Assembly: GCF_009646115.1 (NCBI RefSeq)
Contig: NZ_CP045720.1
Coordinates: 1,488,001 to 1,552,000 of the forward strand
Source: Pantoea eucalypti
GTDB lineage: Bacteria; Pseudomonadota; Gammaproteobacteria; Enterobacterales; Enterobacteriaceae
Direction of reading: 5' to 3'
Length of the DNA stretch: 64,000 bases
The notes under the pieces are model-generated. The model worked only from the letters and a program-made list of their open reading frames with translations, was not told where the DNA came from and ran no database searches. Below are positions 9,427 to 23,017 of this stretch, piece by piece (within the stretch, counting starts at the first letter, position 1; the number at the start of each line of letters is the position of its first letter). Made by a program: the position numbers and the translations under genes.

Positions 9427-10723
9427 ATCCTACCAGCAAATCCCCGCTCCGAATCTCCTTCTCACCCGCCAGCCGCACCACCAGCATGCCTGCCGTCGCA
9501 AATCTTACCCAGTGTCTCGCATAGAGGATACCGCCATGTTCTGCCACCAGTGGCGTAATATGGTCAGTAATCGGATCGACAATCTCAGCGACTACTTCTC
9601 CTGGCCGAATCTGTGCGCCAAGCGGTTTACGATGCAGAATCAGACCTGACACCGGCGAATGAATGTATTCGCAACCTGCTAACGGCGTAGGGGGATTTTT
9701 CAGGGCAGGGGAGGCTGCCGCCGATCCTTCGCTGTGACGTTCTTTAATCACGCCCGTCTCTCCTGGCGCTTCAGCAACGTCAGGCACGTTTAAACCAATC
9801 GGACCGTCATTGATTGCCACGATATCGTCACCGCCCGCGCTTGCCGGAACCAGTTCATCGCCACCGATTACAGGAGCAGCCACTTCCACGGAAATTGAGG
9901 GCTCGCTGTAGCCGATATAACCACTTTCCTGAAGTGCCGAAATAATCGCATCTGCATCTTTCTCCGCCTGTTCAGGCGACACATCACGCACGCCACGCAA
10001 CTCCAGCGTCACCGGCAGCAATCCACGTGGCATGGGGTAATCTTTGCCAAAGCGTTCTGCCAGCGTCAGCCAGGGTTCGCAGCAGGCTTCATCAAACGGT
10101 TCACCGCCAGAGATCTGCGCCAGCAGCTGCACTTCACTGCCTAACCAGCGCGCCAGCGGCTCAATGTCCGGCCAGGCATGCGGCGTGGTGTAGAGATGCG
10201 GCACGGCTTCCCAGTCACAGTGCAGGTCAATCATCAGGTCTGCCTGGCTGGCCATTCGCATCAGCGTATAACGCTGCGCATCCAGCTCCGTTTTTGGCAC
10301 GGTATCGCGATAGTGACGATCGATCGCGTCGCGAATCAGGCTTCGGTTCTGCGATTCACTCTGCGTCAGGCTATCCGCCAGTCCGGCCGCCAGCGTGGTA
10401 CCCAGTGACGGAAAACGGCGATTAAAGTCCTGACCAGAGAGCGTATGGAAACGACCCAGATGGGTGCCGTGCCAGTGCTGTCCCAGCGCCAGGGGATTAG
10501 CAACCGGCACCAGGGTAAACGCGGCTTTCAGCTGTCCGGCGGACTCCAGCGACTGCAGTCTTTGTTTCAGAAACCATGCCACCGCCATACCGGGCAGTTC
10601 ATCGCCATGCAGCGCAGCCTGGATATAGACCTGACGCTCGTGGTCCGGAGCAAAATGAAAACTGATGATTTCACGCTGGGTGCCTAAAGAGGCGCTTAAC
10701 AGTGGATGATGTTGTTGATGCAT
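9425..10723 (-). CDS. Succinylglutamate desuccinylase/aspartoacylase-type M14 metallohydrolase
   Basis: 432 residues. Seen: the zinc site HGDELPG near residue 39, a second zinc histidine in DLHCDWEAVPH near 165, and a candidate catalytic glutamate in TLELRGVRD near 235. Family members remove an acyl group from N-acylated amino acids in the cytosol; the substrate here is unknown. The family is usually around 330-370 residues. The excess is a low-complexity Ala/Gly/Pro-rich stretch at roughly 275-345, between the catalytic core and a beta-rich C-terminal domain. Downstream of the amino-acid-binding protein gene and on the same strand, so uptake and deacylation may be linked (inference). The ATG at 10723 has only a distant Shine-Dalgarno. 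Confidence 0.8.
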   Translation of the reverse strand: MHQQHHPLLSASLGTQREIISFHFAPDHERQVYIQAALHGDELPGMAVAWFLKQRLQSLESAGQLKAAFTLVPVANPLALGQHWHGTHLGRFHTLSGQDFNRRFPSLGTTLAAGLADSLTQSESQNRSLIRDAIDRHYRDTVPKTELDAQRYTLMRMASQADLMIDLHCDWEAVPHLYTTPHAWPDIEPLARWLGSEVQLLAQISGGEPFDEACCEPWLTLAERFGKDYPMPRGLLPVTLELRGVRDVSPEQAEKDADAIISALQESGYIGYSEPSISVEVAAPVIGGDELVPASAGGDDIVAINDGPIGLNVPDVAEAPGETGVIKERHSEGSAAASPALKNPPTPLAGCEYIHSPVSGLILHRKPLGAQIRPGEVVAEIVDPITDHITPLVAEHGGILYARHWVRFATAGMLVVRLAGEKEIRSGDLLVG

Positions 10724-10829
10724 ACCGTGTTAATGTCCTTTAATCGGCAAAGGACGACAGCGCGCCGTCCTGAAAAAGTTAAAGTATAGTGCCGGATCGC
10801 GGTGAGGACGAAAAAGGGCGACCGCGAGG

Positions 10830-11621
10830 TTACTGCTGGATAGAGATATCCGTAGCGAAATAGCGCTTCTGAATCTGGTCAAACGTGCCGTTCTTTTTGA
10901 TTTCGGCAAAGGCATTATCCAGCGCCGTTTTCAGCTCCGCATCGCCTTTGCGCAGGCCGATTGCCGTGCCGGGGCCGATAATCGGATCCTGAATAATCGG
11001 GCCAGCCAGCTCAAAGTCTTTACCCTGCGGATGCTTAAGGAAGCCAATGGCCGCCTGTGCCGCATCAGTAAATACCGCATCCAGCCGGCCTGATACCAGA
11101 TCGCTTTCAACCTGGGCCTGATCGCCATAAGGCACTACGGTCACACCATGCGGCTGCCATTTCGCCAGCGCATAGCGCTCCTGTACCGTTCCCTGTTCCA
11201 CGCCGACTGTTTTCCCTTTCAGGGATTCAACCGTTGGCAGTATGCCAGAACCCTTACGGGCGATTAGCTGGGTGTGGGTGTCATAGAGCGGCACGGTGAA
11301 ATCGATCTGTTTAAGGCGCTCTTCGGTAATGCCCATGTCAGAGAGAATGGCATCGAATTTACGCGCTTTCAGCGCCGGGATCATGCCGTCAAACTGGCTT
11401 TCAACCCAGACGCATTTCGCCTGCATCTGGGTACAGAGCGCATTGCCCAGATCAATATCAAAGCCGACCAGCTTGCCCTGTGGTGTTTTCGATTCAAACG
11501 GTGGATAGGTCGGGTCGACCGCGAAACGCACCTGTTCGATTTTCGCCTGCGCGCCAAACGCACAACCAGCCATAACCGCCACTGCCAGCGTCTGACGCAG
11601 GCGTTGAGTGAAAATGTTCAT
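10830..11621 (-). CDS. Periplasmic amino-acid-binding protein of an ABC importer (ArgT/HisJ-like)
   Basis: 263 residues starting with MNIFTQRLR and a Sec signal peptide that probably ends AQA before KIEQVRF. Seen: the family-3 solute-binding signature GFDIDLGNALC near residue 60, and paired cysteines as in lysine/arginine/ornithine- and histidine-binding proteins. It would bind a polar or basic amino acid in the periplasm and deliver it to an inner-membrane permease; none is encoded beside it. The ATG at 11621 is chosen because the signal peptide begins there and AAGAG lies upstream; a longer frame to 11687 has no signal. The M14 hydrolase gene follows about 100 bases later. Confidence 0.88.
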   Translation of the reverse strand: MNIFTQRLRQTLAVAVMAGCAFGAQAKIEQVRFAVDPTYPPFESKTPQGKLVGFDIDLGNALCTQMQAKCVWVESQFDGMIPALKARKFDAILSDMGITEERLKQIDFTVPLYDTHTQLIARKGSGILPTVESLKGKTVGVEQGTVQERYALAKWQPHGVTVVPYGDQAQVESDLVSGRLDAVFTDAAQAAIGFLKHPQGKDFELAGPIIQDPIIGPGTAIGLRKGDAELKTALDNAFAEIKKNGTFDQIQKRYFATDISIQQ

Positions 11622-11687
11622 GATTTTGCTCTTATTCTGTCGTGATGAATGTTTATGCAGAGTATCGCCGGGCTGCCGGGATGGCAA

Positions 11688-12164
11688 TTACTGCGTTATC
11701 TTCACCACGTCAGCCGCGCACAGCGACCGGTAATCTTCGGTGTTCAGGATCACTGAGCGCTCCAGCAGACCGGCGTTAAACGCGATCTCCGGATAACGTT
11801 CAAACAGCGTGGGGTCAACGACCAGTCTGAGGTCAGGATGAAAGCTGAACGGCGGGATAGCCCCGAATACACAACCGGTCAGCAGTTCGGTCTCTGTCGG
11901 GCTGGCGAGTGAGGCGCGCCGTCCACCGACCGCCGCTGCGACTTTACTCAGGTCGGCCTGCTGATCAGCCGGTAACACCGCCAGCACGTGCTGTTTCACG
12001 CCATTGCCTTTCACATGACAGACCAGCGCTTTCGCGCCCTGGCCAATTTCGGTGCCGCGTATCGCCGCAACCGCTTCACATTTACCGGTCGCCTCATGCT
12101 CCATCAGGCGATAGCGTGCCTGGTGCTTGTCGAGCAGGGTGATTAATTTTTCATGGGTCGTCAC
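11688..12164 (-). CDS. YbaK/EbsC-family aminoacyl-tRNA deacylase (YeaK-like)
   Basis: 158 residues covering one YbaK/ProX editing domain. Such free-standing domains hydrolyse misacylated tRNA in trans in the cytosol. Seen: the conserved lysine region GAKALVCHVKG near residue 44, the GGRRASLASPTE block near 80, and the GAIPPFSFHPDLRLVVD block near 100. It resembles E. coli YeaK more than YbaK, but specificity (Pro, Ala, Cys or Ser) cannot be fixed by eye. It lies between the his operon and the binding-protein gene on the same strand; a 114-base gap with an inverted repeat separates it from hisI. Confidence 0.85.
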   Translation of the reverse strand: MTTHEKLITLLDKHQARYRLMEHEATGKCEAVAAIRGTEIGQGAKALVCHVKGNGVKQHVLAVLPADQQADLSKVAAAVGGRRASLASPTETELLTGCVFGAIPPFSFHPDLRLVVDPTLFERYPEIAFNAGLLERSVILNTEDYRSLCAADVVKITQ

Positions 12165-12229
12165 GGTTCTCTCCCCGAGGTTTGAGTCGCCATTATTGTG
12201 CGGGATGGGGGTGAGGATTGAGAAGGATT

Positions 12230-12266
12230 CTGCTCAGAATCCCCATAAAAGCAAAATTCTGAGCAG
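12230..12266 (-). repeat. 11-bp perfect inverted repeat downstream of hisI
   Basis: 12230-12240 (CTGCTCAGAAT) is the exact reverse complement of 12256-12266, with a 15-base loop. It lies just after the hisI stop on the his strand. No T-run follows on the minus strand, so it may be a Rho-assisted terminator or mRNA-stabilising hairpin rather than a classical terminator. Confidence 0.5.
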
Positions 12267-12278
12267 CATATTGCACAA

Positions 12279-12883
12279 TTATTTATGGCGGGTGCGCAGG
12301 TTGTTGATCACGGCACTGAAGTCCAGATCCTGATCCTGTAACAACACCATCAGGTGATAGACCAGGTCAGACGCTTCATTGGTCAGCTCATCCCGATCGT
12401 TGACGGTGGCCGCCAGCGCGGTCTCAACCCCTTCTTCGCCCACTTTCTGCGCAATGCGCTTGGTGCCGCTGGCGTAAAGCCGGGCAGTGTAGGAGCTTTC
12501 AGGATCGGCCGTTTTGCGAGACGCCAGCAGTTCTTCCAGCTGATAGAGGAAAGTCCACTCAGGCACAGCCGGCGAGAAGCAGCTGGTGGTGCCCAGATGG
12601 CAGGTCGGGCCAATCGGGTTTGCCAGCACCAGCAGCGTGTCGTTGTCGCAGTCGGGCGTAATGCTTACGACCTGCAGAAAATTGCCGGAGGTCTCGCCTT
12701 TGGTCCACAACCGGTTTTTGGTGCGGGAGAAAAAGGTGACATTGCCTTCTGCCAGCGTTTTTTCCAGCGCCTCTGGGTTCATATAGCCGTGCATCAGCAC
12801 TTCGCCTGAGACGTTATGCTGAACGATGACCGGCATCATGCCCTGTGTTTTGTCCCAGTCGAGCTGGGACAGTTGTTGTTCGG

Positions 12884-12890
<7 letters not shown>
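12279..12890 (-). CDS. hisI: Bifunctional phosphoribosyl-AMP cyclohydrolase / phosphoribosyl-ATP pyrophosphatase
   Basis: 203 residues (the enteric fused HisIE). The N-terminal half opens the purine ring of PR-AMP; metal/zinc residues are visible in PDCDNDTLL and [12 protein letters not shown] near residues 80-105. The C-terminal half removes pyrophosphate from PR-ATP; its [10 protein letters not shown] helix lies near 150. These are steps 2 and 3 of histidine synthesis in the cytosol. Last gene of the operon; its ATG overlaps hisF by 7 bases. Confidence 0.98.
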
Positions 12891-18410
<5,520 letters not shown>

Positions 18411-18413
18411 GGC

Positions 18414-19313
18414 TTACTCCATCATCTTCTCAATAGGCAGCACCAGAATGGAACTGGCACCCAGTGCTTTCAGTTTTTCCATCGTTTCCCAGAACAGGGT
18501 TTCGCTGCTGACCATGTGCATCGCTACGCGGCTGACATCACCTGCCAGTGGCAGAACGGTCGGGCGCTCTGCGCCAGGCAGCAGGCTAATGACTTCTTCC
18601 AGACGCTCACTCGGCGCGTGCAGCATGATGTACTTCGATTCACGCGCTTTAATCACGCCCTGAATACGGGTCATCATTTTGTCGATCAACTCCTGCTTGG
18701 CGGCAGGCATCTCGCCGTCACGCTGAATTAATACGGCTTTGGAACGATAGATGACTTCAACTTCGCGCAGGCCGTTGGCTTCCAGGGTTGCACCGGTGGA
18801 GACCAGATCGCAGATGGCATCCGCCAGACCCGCACGGGTCGCCACTTCCACGGAACCGTTCAGTAAACAGGTTTTGAAGCTGACGCCTTTTTTGTCGAGG
18901 TATTGTTTGAGCAGGTGAGGATAAGAGGTGGCGATACGGGACTTATCAAGGCATTCCGGACCGGTGTACTCGGCGTCAGTCGCCATCGCCAGTGACAGGC
19001 GGCAGCCGCCGAAATCCAGGCGGCGCAGCGTGAAATAGCGCGGATCTTCACCCTGAGCACGACGTGAGAGCAGTTCTTCTTCCAGGACGTTCTCACCGAT
19101 GATGCCTAAATCGACCACGCCATCCATCACCAGGCCAGGGATATCGTCATCGCGCACACGCAGGATGTCGATTGGCATGTTCTCCGCAAACGCAATCAGG
19201 CGCTGTTGCTGAAGGTTGATTTTAACGCCGCAGCGCGCCAGCAGTTCGCGTGAATCATCACTTAAACGGCCAGATTTCTGCATAGCTATGCGTAAACGGG
19301 TGTTATCTAACAT
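18414..19313 (-). CDS. hisG: ATP phosphoribosyltransferase (long form)
   Basis: 299 residues, the hexameric long form with a C-terminal regulatory domain that senses histidine. It condenses ATP with PRPP, the first committed step. Seen: N-terminal [33 protein letters not shown] near 56, and the PRPP loop [13 protein letters not shown] near 176. First structural gene after the leader; expression should depend on the attenuator at 19361-19436, and activity on feedback by histidine (known for the family). Confidence 0.98.
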   Translation of the reverse strand: MLDNTRLRIAMQKSGRLSDDSRELLARCGVKINLQQQRLIAFAENMPIDILRVRDDDIPGLVMDGVVDLGIIGENVLEEELLSRRAQGEDPRYFTLRRLDFGGCRLSLAMATDAEYTGPECLDKSRIATSYPHLLKQYLDKKGVSFKTCLLNGSVEVATRAGLADAICDLVSTGATLEANGLREVEVIYRSKAVLIQRDGEMPAAKQELIDKMMTRIQGVIKARESKYIMLHAPSERLEEVISLLPGAERPTVLPLAGDVSRVAMHMVSSETLFWETMEKLKALGASSILVLPIEKMME

Positions 19314-19360
19314 GGTTCCTGTCCTTTTCCTGTCCTGAATGTGTGGTTACGTCAGCCCAT

Positions 19361-19395
19361 AAAAAAACCCCCGGAAGACGATCTTCCGGGGGTTC
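19361..19395 (-). terminator. his attenuator terminator
   Basis: A 13-base-pair stem (19366-19378 with 19382-19394) with a 3-base loop is followed on the minus strand by seven T residues (19367-19361). It lies between hisL and hisG, so it is the terminator arm of the attenuator: formed when histidyl-tRNA is plentiful. Confidence 0.95.
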
Positions 19396-19411
19396 TCTTG
19401 CGTTCACACCA

Positions 19412-19436
19412 CTGGAAGATCTTGAAAGTCTTCCAG
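19412..19436 (-). promoter_or_regulatory. his leader pause/antiterminator hairpin
   Basis: 19412-19419 pairs with 19429-19436 (8 bp, 9-base loop). The segment GGAAGA is shared with the attenuator stem, allowing the mutually exclusive pairings expected of his attenuation. Location between the hisL stop and the terminator fits. Confidence 0.75.
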
Positions 19437-19454
19437 CACCAATCGCCTGAAAGA

Positions 19455-19502
19455 CTAGTCAGGATGATGGTGATGATGATGGTTGAACTGAACGCGTGTC
19501 AT
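19455..19502 (-). CDS. hisL: his operon leader peptide
   Basis: A 15-residue frame, MTRVQFNHHHHHHPD, with TAG stop. It carries six consecutive histidine codons; the E. coli leader, from memory, has seven. Ribosome stalling at these codons when charged tRNA-His is scarce would favour the antiterminator and allow hisG transcription. Too short for standard gene callers; identified by position, sequence and the adjacent attenuator. Confidence 0.95.
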   Translation of the reverse strand: MTRVQFNHHHHHHPD

Positions 19503-19542
19503 AATAATCTCGTCGATGAATGAGTATTCATTTGTGGGGTTT

Positions 19543-19571
19543 AACCTAACGAAGATGGCTGCGCTTGGCAA
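19543..19571 (-). promoter_or_regulatory. his operon promoter
   Basis: On the minus strand TTGCCA (19571-19566) is followed after 17 bases by TAGGTT (19548-19543). The TAGGTT -10 is what I recall for enteric his promoters. It sits about 40 bases before the hisL ATG. Confidence 0.65.
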
Positions 19572-19681
19572 CACTTTTTTAAACAGGTGATTCGGAAAGC
19601 ACTGAAACAGGTTGTTCTGGTTTGCAATCCGGGGGCAAACTACGGTGAAGTCGGGGTTGATGTTTCACGTCAGGAGTCAAA

Positions 19682-20509
19682 ATGAAGAAGGTCGCGATTG
19701 TGGGACTGGGCTGGTTGGGCATGCCGCTGGCCACGGCGTTAACCGCGCGAGGCTGGCAGGTTACCGGCAGCAAAACCACGCCAGACGGTGTTGAAGCCGC
19801 ACGTCGCTGCGGGATTGAGGCGTTCCAGCTGGAACTGACGCCGGAACTGCTCTGTGATGCCGCCGATATTGAGCCGCTGTTCAACGTTGATGCAGTGATC
19901 GTTACGCTGCCCGCCAGCCGCACCGCAGAAGGTGGCGAGGCCTATCTGCAGGCGGTGCAGAATGTGGTGGATACCGCGCTGGTCTACAAAGTGCCGCGCA
20001 TCATCTTTACCAGCTCAACGTCAGTTTATGGCGGCAGTTCAGGTGTTAAGCGGGAAAACAGTCCGCTGGCTGCAGAAACGGTAGCCGGAAAGACGCTGGT
20101 GAAACTGGAAAGCTGGCTGCACGATCTGCCTGGGACCAGCGTGGATATTCTGCGGCTGTCCGGTCTGGTCGGGCCAAAACGCCATCCCGGACGCTTCCTG
20201 GCGGGTAAGCAGGATGTGGCAAATGGCTCGCAGGGCGTGAATCTGGTGCATCTGGATGATGTGGTCGAGGCGATTGCGCTGCTGCTGCAGTCGCCGAAAG
20301 GCGGCCGGGTTTATAACCTTAGTGCGCCGAAACACCCGACGCGTGACACCTTCTATCCAGCGGTTTCGCGCCAGCTTGGGCTGCAGCCGCCGCAGTTCGC
20401 GCCAGAGGCCGTAAAAGACAGCGGCAAGCTGATTGATGGATCGCGCATCTGTAGCGAACTCGGGTTTGAGTATCGCTATGACGATCCGGTGAAGATGCCG
20501 CTGGAGTGA
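19682..20509 (+). CDS. yeeZ: SDR-type NAD(P)-binding protein YeeZ
   Basis: 275 residues, close to E. coli YeeZ (about 274), which also lies divergent from the his leader. A dinucleotide-binding Rossmann motif, IVGLGWLGMPLATAL, starts at residue 5, and a strand ending TSSTSVYGG near 105 carries the SDR-like serine and tyrosine. Members are predicted cytosolic NAD(P)-dependent sugar-nucleotide or related epimerase-like proteins; no reaction is established. The ATG has AGGAG upstream. Shares the 180-base divergent intergenic region with hisL. Confidence 0.92.
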   Translation: MKKVAIVGLGWLGMPLATALTARGWQVTGSKTTPDGVEAARRCGIEAFQLELTPELLCDAADIEPLFNVDAVIVTLPASRTAEGGEAYLQAVQNVVDTALVYKVPRIIFTSSTSVYGGSSGVKRENSPLAAETVAGKTLVKLESWLHDLPGTSVDILRLSGLVGPKRHPGRFLAGKQDVANGSQGVNLVHLDDVVEAIALLLQSPKGGRVYNLSAPKHPTRDTFYPAVSRQLGLQPPQFAPEAVKDSGKLIDGSRICSELGFEYRYDDPVKMPLE

Positions 20510-20876
20510 AAAGTTTCTGAACTGGAAAGCCCTGTGCGTTACTCAAAATAAATGAATTTTCATTTATCAGACGCCGGGGCAAAGGATGTGACTTTGATCG
20601 TTATTAAAGATTATAAGAAATGTTAACCATAAATTCCGTAACCTGCCCACTAACGTTTCTAATGTCGGGTCCAGTCATAGAAGCCGATGAGATGAGAAGA
20701 GACTGGCATCACTTTTACGTTAACGATAACGGCAAAAAATTAGTAAGCTTAACCTTTCCCTGGGATTTCATTTTCAGTATCATCGCCGGCGTTCAGTTTA
20801 TGTCAGAAAAATAACAGTTCATCGCTTTGGGCCGGAGCTGGCGGCCTTGATATTGGGTAAAATTTGGAGATAGCGG
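20510..20876. other. Intergenic region between yeeZ and the glycan cassette
   Basis: 367 bases, AT-richer toward the right, marking the left edge of the seven-gene cassette. It presumably holds the cassette promoter, but no convincing -35/-10 pair with proper spacing was found, and no JUMPstart/ops (GGCGGTAG) element was seen. A doubtful 64-codon frame lies inside at 20620-20814. Confidence 0.6.
20620..20814 (+). CDS. Doubtful small ORF upstream of the cassette
   Basis: A 64-codon frame whose C-terminal half (RRDWHHFYVNDNGKKLVS and a hydrophobic stretch) looks more protein-like than a random frame. No good Shine-Dalgarno precedes any of its ATG codons. It could be a remnant of a larger gene or chance. 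I do not recognise it. Confidence 0.2.
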   Translation: MLTINSVTCPLTFLMSGPVIEADEMRRDWHHFYVNDNGKKLVSLTFPWDFIFSIIAGVQFMSEK

Positions 20877-21995
20877 ATGTTGGCACAAAAGAATATAGCT
20901 ATCGCTGGGGGCGGGTTTTTTGGCTTGTATCTGGCAGAGCAACTTGCGCTTCGCGGTTGCTGCGTGACTGTATATGAAAAAAGCCAGCACCTGATGTCCC
21001 GCGCTTCATATGTTAACCAGGCACGAGTGCACAATGGTTATCATTACCCGCGCAGTATTCTTACTGCCCTGCGTTCTCGCTTATCATTCCCACGCTTCGT
21101 TAATGAATTTCGTGATTGTATTGATGATGAATTCGAAAAATATTATCTGATTGCAGGCTCATTGAGCAAAGTGACGGCTGAGCAGTTCAGGCGTTTTTGT
21201 CAGCGTATTGGCGCAGACTGTGAAGAAGCACCATCTTCTGTCACAAAAATGGTCAATCCGGCTCTGATTGATACTATATTCACTACCACAGAGTATGCTT
21301 TCGACTCCTTTAAATTACGCGATGTAATGATAGAACGCCTTTCACAGGCCGGGGTGCGCGTTATTACAGATGCAGTCGTTGAAAAAGTCTGGACTTATAA
21401 TGATGGTCTAAAACTTGCTGTCACAATCTCCGGCGAGCAGGACATCGTCTATGCTGACCATCTCTTCAACTGTACTTACTCAAGAATCAACTATTTACTG
21501 AATAGTTCCGGGCTTGAACTCATTCCATTGCGTCATGAAATGACTGAAATGTGTCTGGTCGACGTTCCTGACGAATTCAGGAAAATGGGATTGACGGTAA
21601 TGTGTGGCCCTTTCTTTTCCGTAATGCCTTTTCCTTCAGCACAATTGCATTCTTTCAGCCATGTTCGCTACACACCTCACTATCAATGGCGGGATGATGC
21701 AGGCAACCCGTATGAAGACTCACATGCAAAATATGACGAATATTCACGTCAATCTGCATGGGGGCATATGATTCGTGATGCACAGCGTTATGTTCCTGCC
21801 TTAAGTGAATGCAAATATGAGCGTTCTATATGGGAAGTCAAAACTATTCTGCCTCGAAGTGATAGTGATGATTCCAGGCCCATCCTTTTCCGTAAAAATC
21901 ACGGTCTGAAGGGGTTGCATTGCATTATGGGTGGGAAAATAGACAACGTTTATGATGTTTTGCAAGAAATTGAGCGACTAATAGAGTTGAACTAA
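20877..21995 (+). CDS. FAD-dependent oxidoreductase (cassette gene 1)
   Basis: 372 residues. The N-terminus is a clear FAD-binding Rossmann loop, IAIAGGGFFGLYLAEQL, followed by an acidic strand end VTVYEKS near residue 37 that would bind the ribose. The body resembles DAO/UDP-galactopyranose-mutase-like flavoproteins, with YVNQARVHNGYHYPRS near 50. A soluble cytosolic enzyme is expected. In this cassette it may oxidise or ring-contract a sugar or lipid-linked precursor (inference). GGAGA lies 6 bases before the ATG. The next gene begins 2 bases after its stop. AT-rich relative to yeeZ. Confidence 0.75.
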   Translation: MLAQKNIAIAGGGFFGLYLAEQLALRGCCVTVYEKSQHLMSRASYVNQARVHNGYHYPRSILTALRSRLSFPRFVNEFRDCIDDEFEKYYLIAGSLSKVTAEQFRRFCQRIGADCEEAPSSVTKMVNPALIDTIFTTTEYAFDSFKLRDVMIERLSQAGVRVITDAVVEKVWTYNDGLKLAVTISGEQDIVYADHLFNCTYSRINYLLNSSGLELIPLRHEMTEMCLVDVPDEFRKMGLTVMCGPFFSVMPFPSAQLHSFSHVRYTPHYQWRDDAGNPYEDSHAKYDEYSRQSAWGHMIRDAQRYVPALSECKYERSIWEVKTILPRSDSDDSRPILFRKNHGLKGLHCIMGGKIDNVYDVLQEIERLIELN

Positions 21996-21997
21996 AA

Positions 21998-23002
21998 ATG
22001 ATAAAAAGTGAATCCTTTGTTTCTGTCGTTACCGTTATTCATGGGCATCTTGAAGAGGTTTATGAACCGCTTAGAAAGTTAAGCCTGACGCTGGACGAAA
22101 GTTACAGCGATTATGAAATTGTCGTCGTCGTTCCGGGCGTAAATTCTACACACGCGCAAATTGAAGACCGTATTTTAAAAGACATAAACTGCGTCCGGAT
22201 TATTCTGCTTTCCACGCCGGTTTATCATGATGTTGCGCTTGCCGCTGGTCTGGAAAACGCGATTGGAGACTTTGTTGTTCTGTGGAACCCCGCTGCTGAT
22301 CCGGTTGAAATTGTTCCTCAGGTCGTCGAGCAATGCCGTGCGGGAAGCGATATCGTTATCGGAGTAACAAATAAAGTCCGTTCGCTACGTTATAGACTTA
22401 TTCGAAAAATGATGAATGTCGCATTACGTACGATTGATTACGATATTCCGGCTAACTCAACCAGTTTGCGTTGTTTAAGCCGCAGGGCAGTTAACGCCGT
22501 TACAAGAATTGGTAAATTTCATCACCAGTTCTATCTGCGCATCCAAAAAACGGGATACGCTGCATCAGCTTTCAATTACATGCCAGTAAAAGAAAATGAG
22601 GGTGCAAAAATCGTTGAATCCATGCGACGTTTACTTCGTCTGATGGTTTTCAATTCTGCACGTCCTTTGCGCTGGATGTCTATGCTTGGATTCTTTGGCA
22701 GCGTAGCAGGATTAATCTTTGCCTGTTACAGCGTGCTCATTCACCTGATAGATGGTCACGTTGTTGAAGGCTGGACAACAACCATTCTTTTCATGTCCGT
22801 TATGTTTATTATCCAGTTCGTGATGATGGCCTTTTTTGGCGAATATCTGGGAAGAATGCTGGATGAAAACAGCGCTCAGGCTGGTTATGCAGTTGTTTAT
22901 GAACGCAATAGTGATGTCATGGTTAATGCAGACAGGGTCAATGTTCTGGAGACGTCACTTATGCAGGAACCTAACAACGTCCAGACCGGGCGCGATAAAT
23001 AA
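21998..23002 (+). CDS. GtrB/ArnC-like GT2 with C-terminal membrane helices (cassette gene 2)
   Basis: 334 residues. A GT2 domain (about 1-215) starts FVSVVTVIHG. Two hydrophobic helices follow near 227-250 and 262-285, as in polyisoprenyl-phosphate glycosyltransferases such as GtrB and ArnC, which load a sugar onto undecaprenyl phosphate at the inner face of the inner membrane. Oddity: where such enzymes usually carry an acidic DxDxQDPP-type run, this protein reads VVLWNPAADPVE near residue 100, lacking the first aspartates. It may be inactive, metal-independent or a structural partner. Start and end are tightly packed in the operon. Confidence 0.75.
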   Translation: MIKSESFVSVVTVIHGHLEEVYEPLRKLSLTLDESYSDYEIVVVVPGVNSTHAQIEDRILKDINCVRIILLSTPVYHDVALAAGLENAIGDFVVLWNPAADPVEIVPQVVEQCRAGSDIVIGVTNKVRSLRYRLIRKMMNVALRTIDYDIPANSTSLRCLSRRAVNAVTRIGKFHHQFYLRIQKTGYAASAFNYMPVKENEGAKIVESMRRLLRLMVFNSARPLRWMSMLGFFGSVAGLIFACYSVLIHLIDGHVVEGWTTTILFMSVMFIIQFVMMAFFGEYLGRMLDENSAQAGYAVVYERNSDVMVNADRVNVLETSLMQEPNNVQTGRDK

Positions 23003-23017
23003 ATTCTGGAGATGAAG

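Noticed and set aside
10751..10771. 6-bp hairpin after the binding-protein gene
   Set aside because: Short stem, 9-base loop and no proper T-run; not strong enough to call a terminator.
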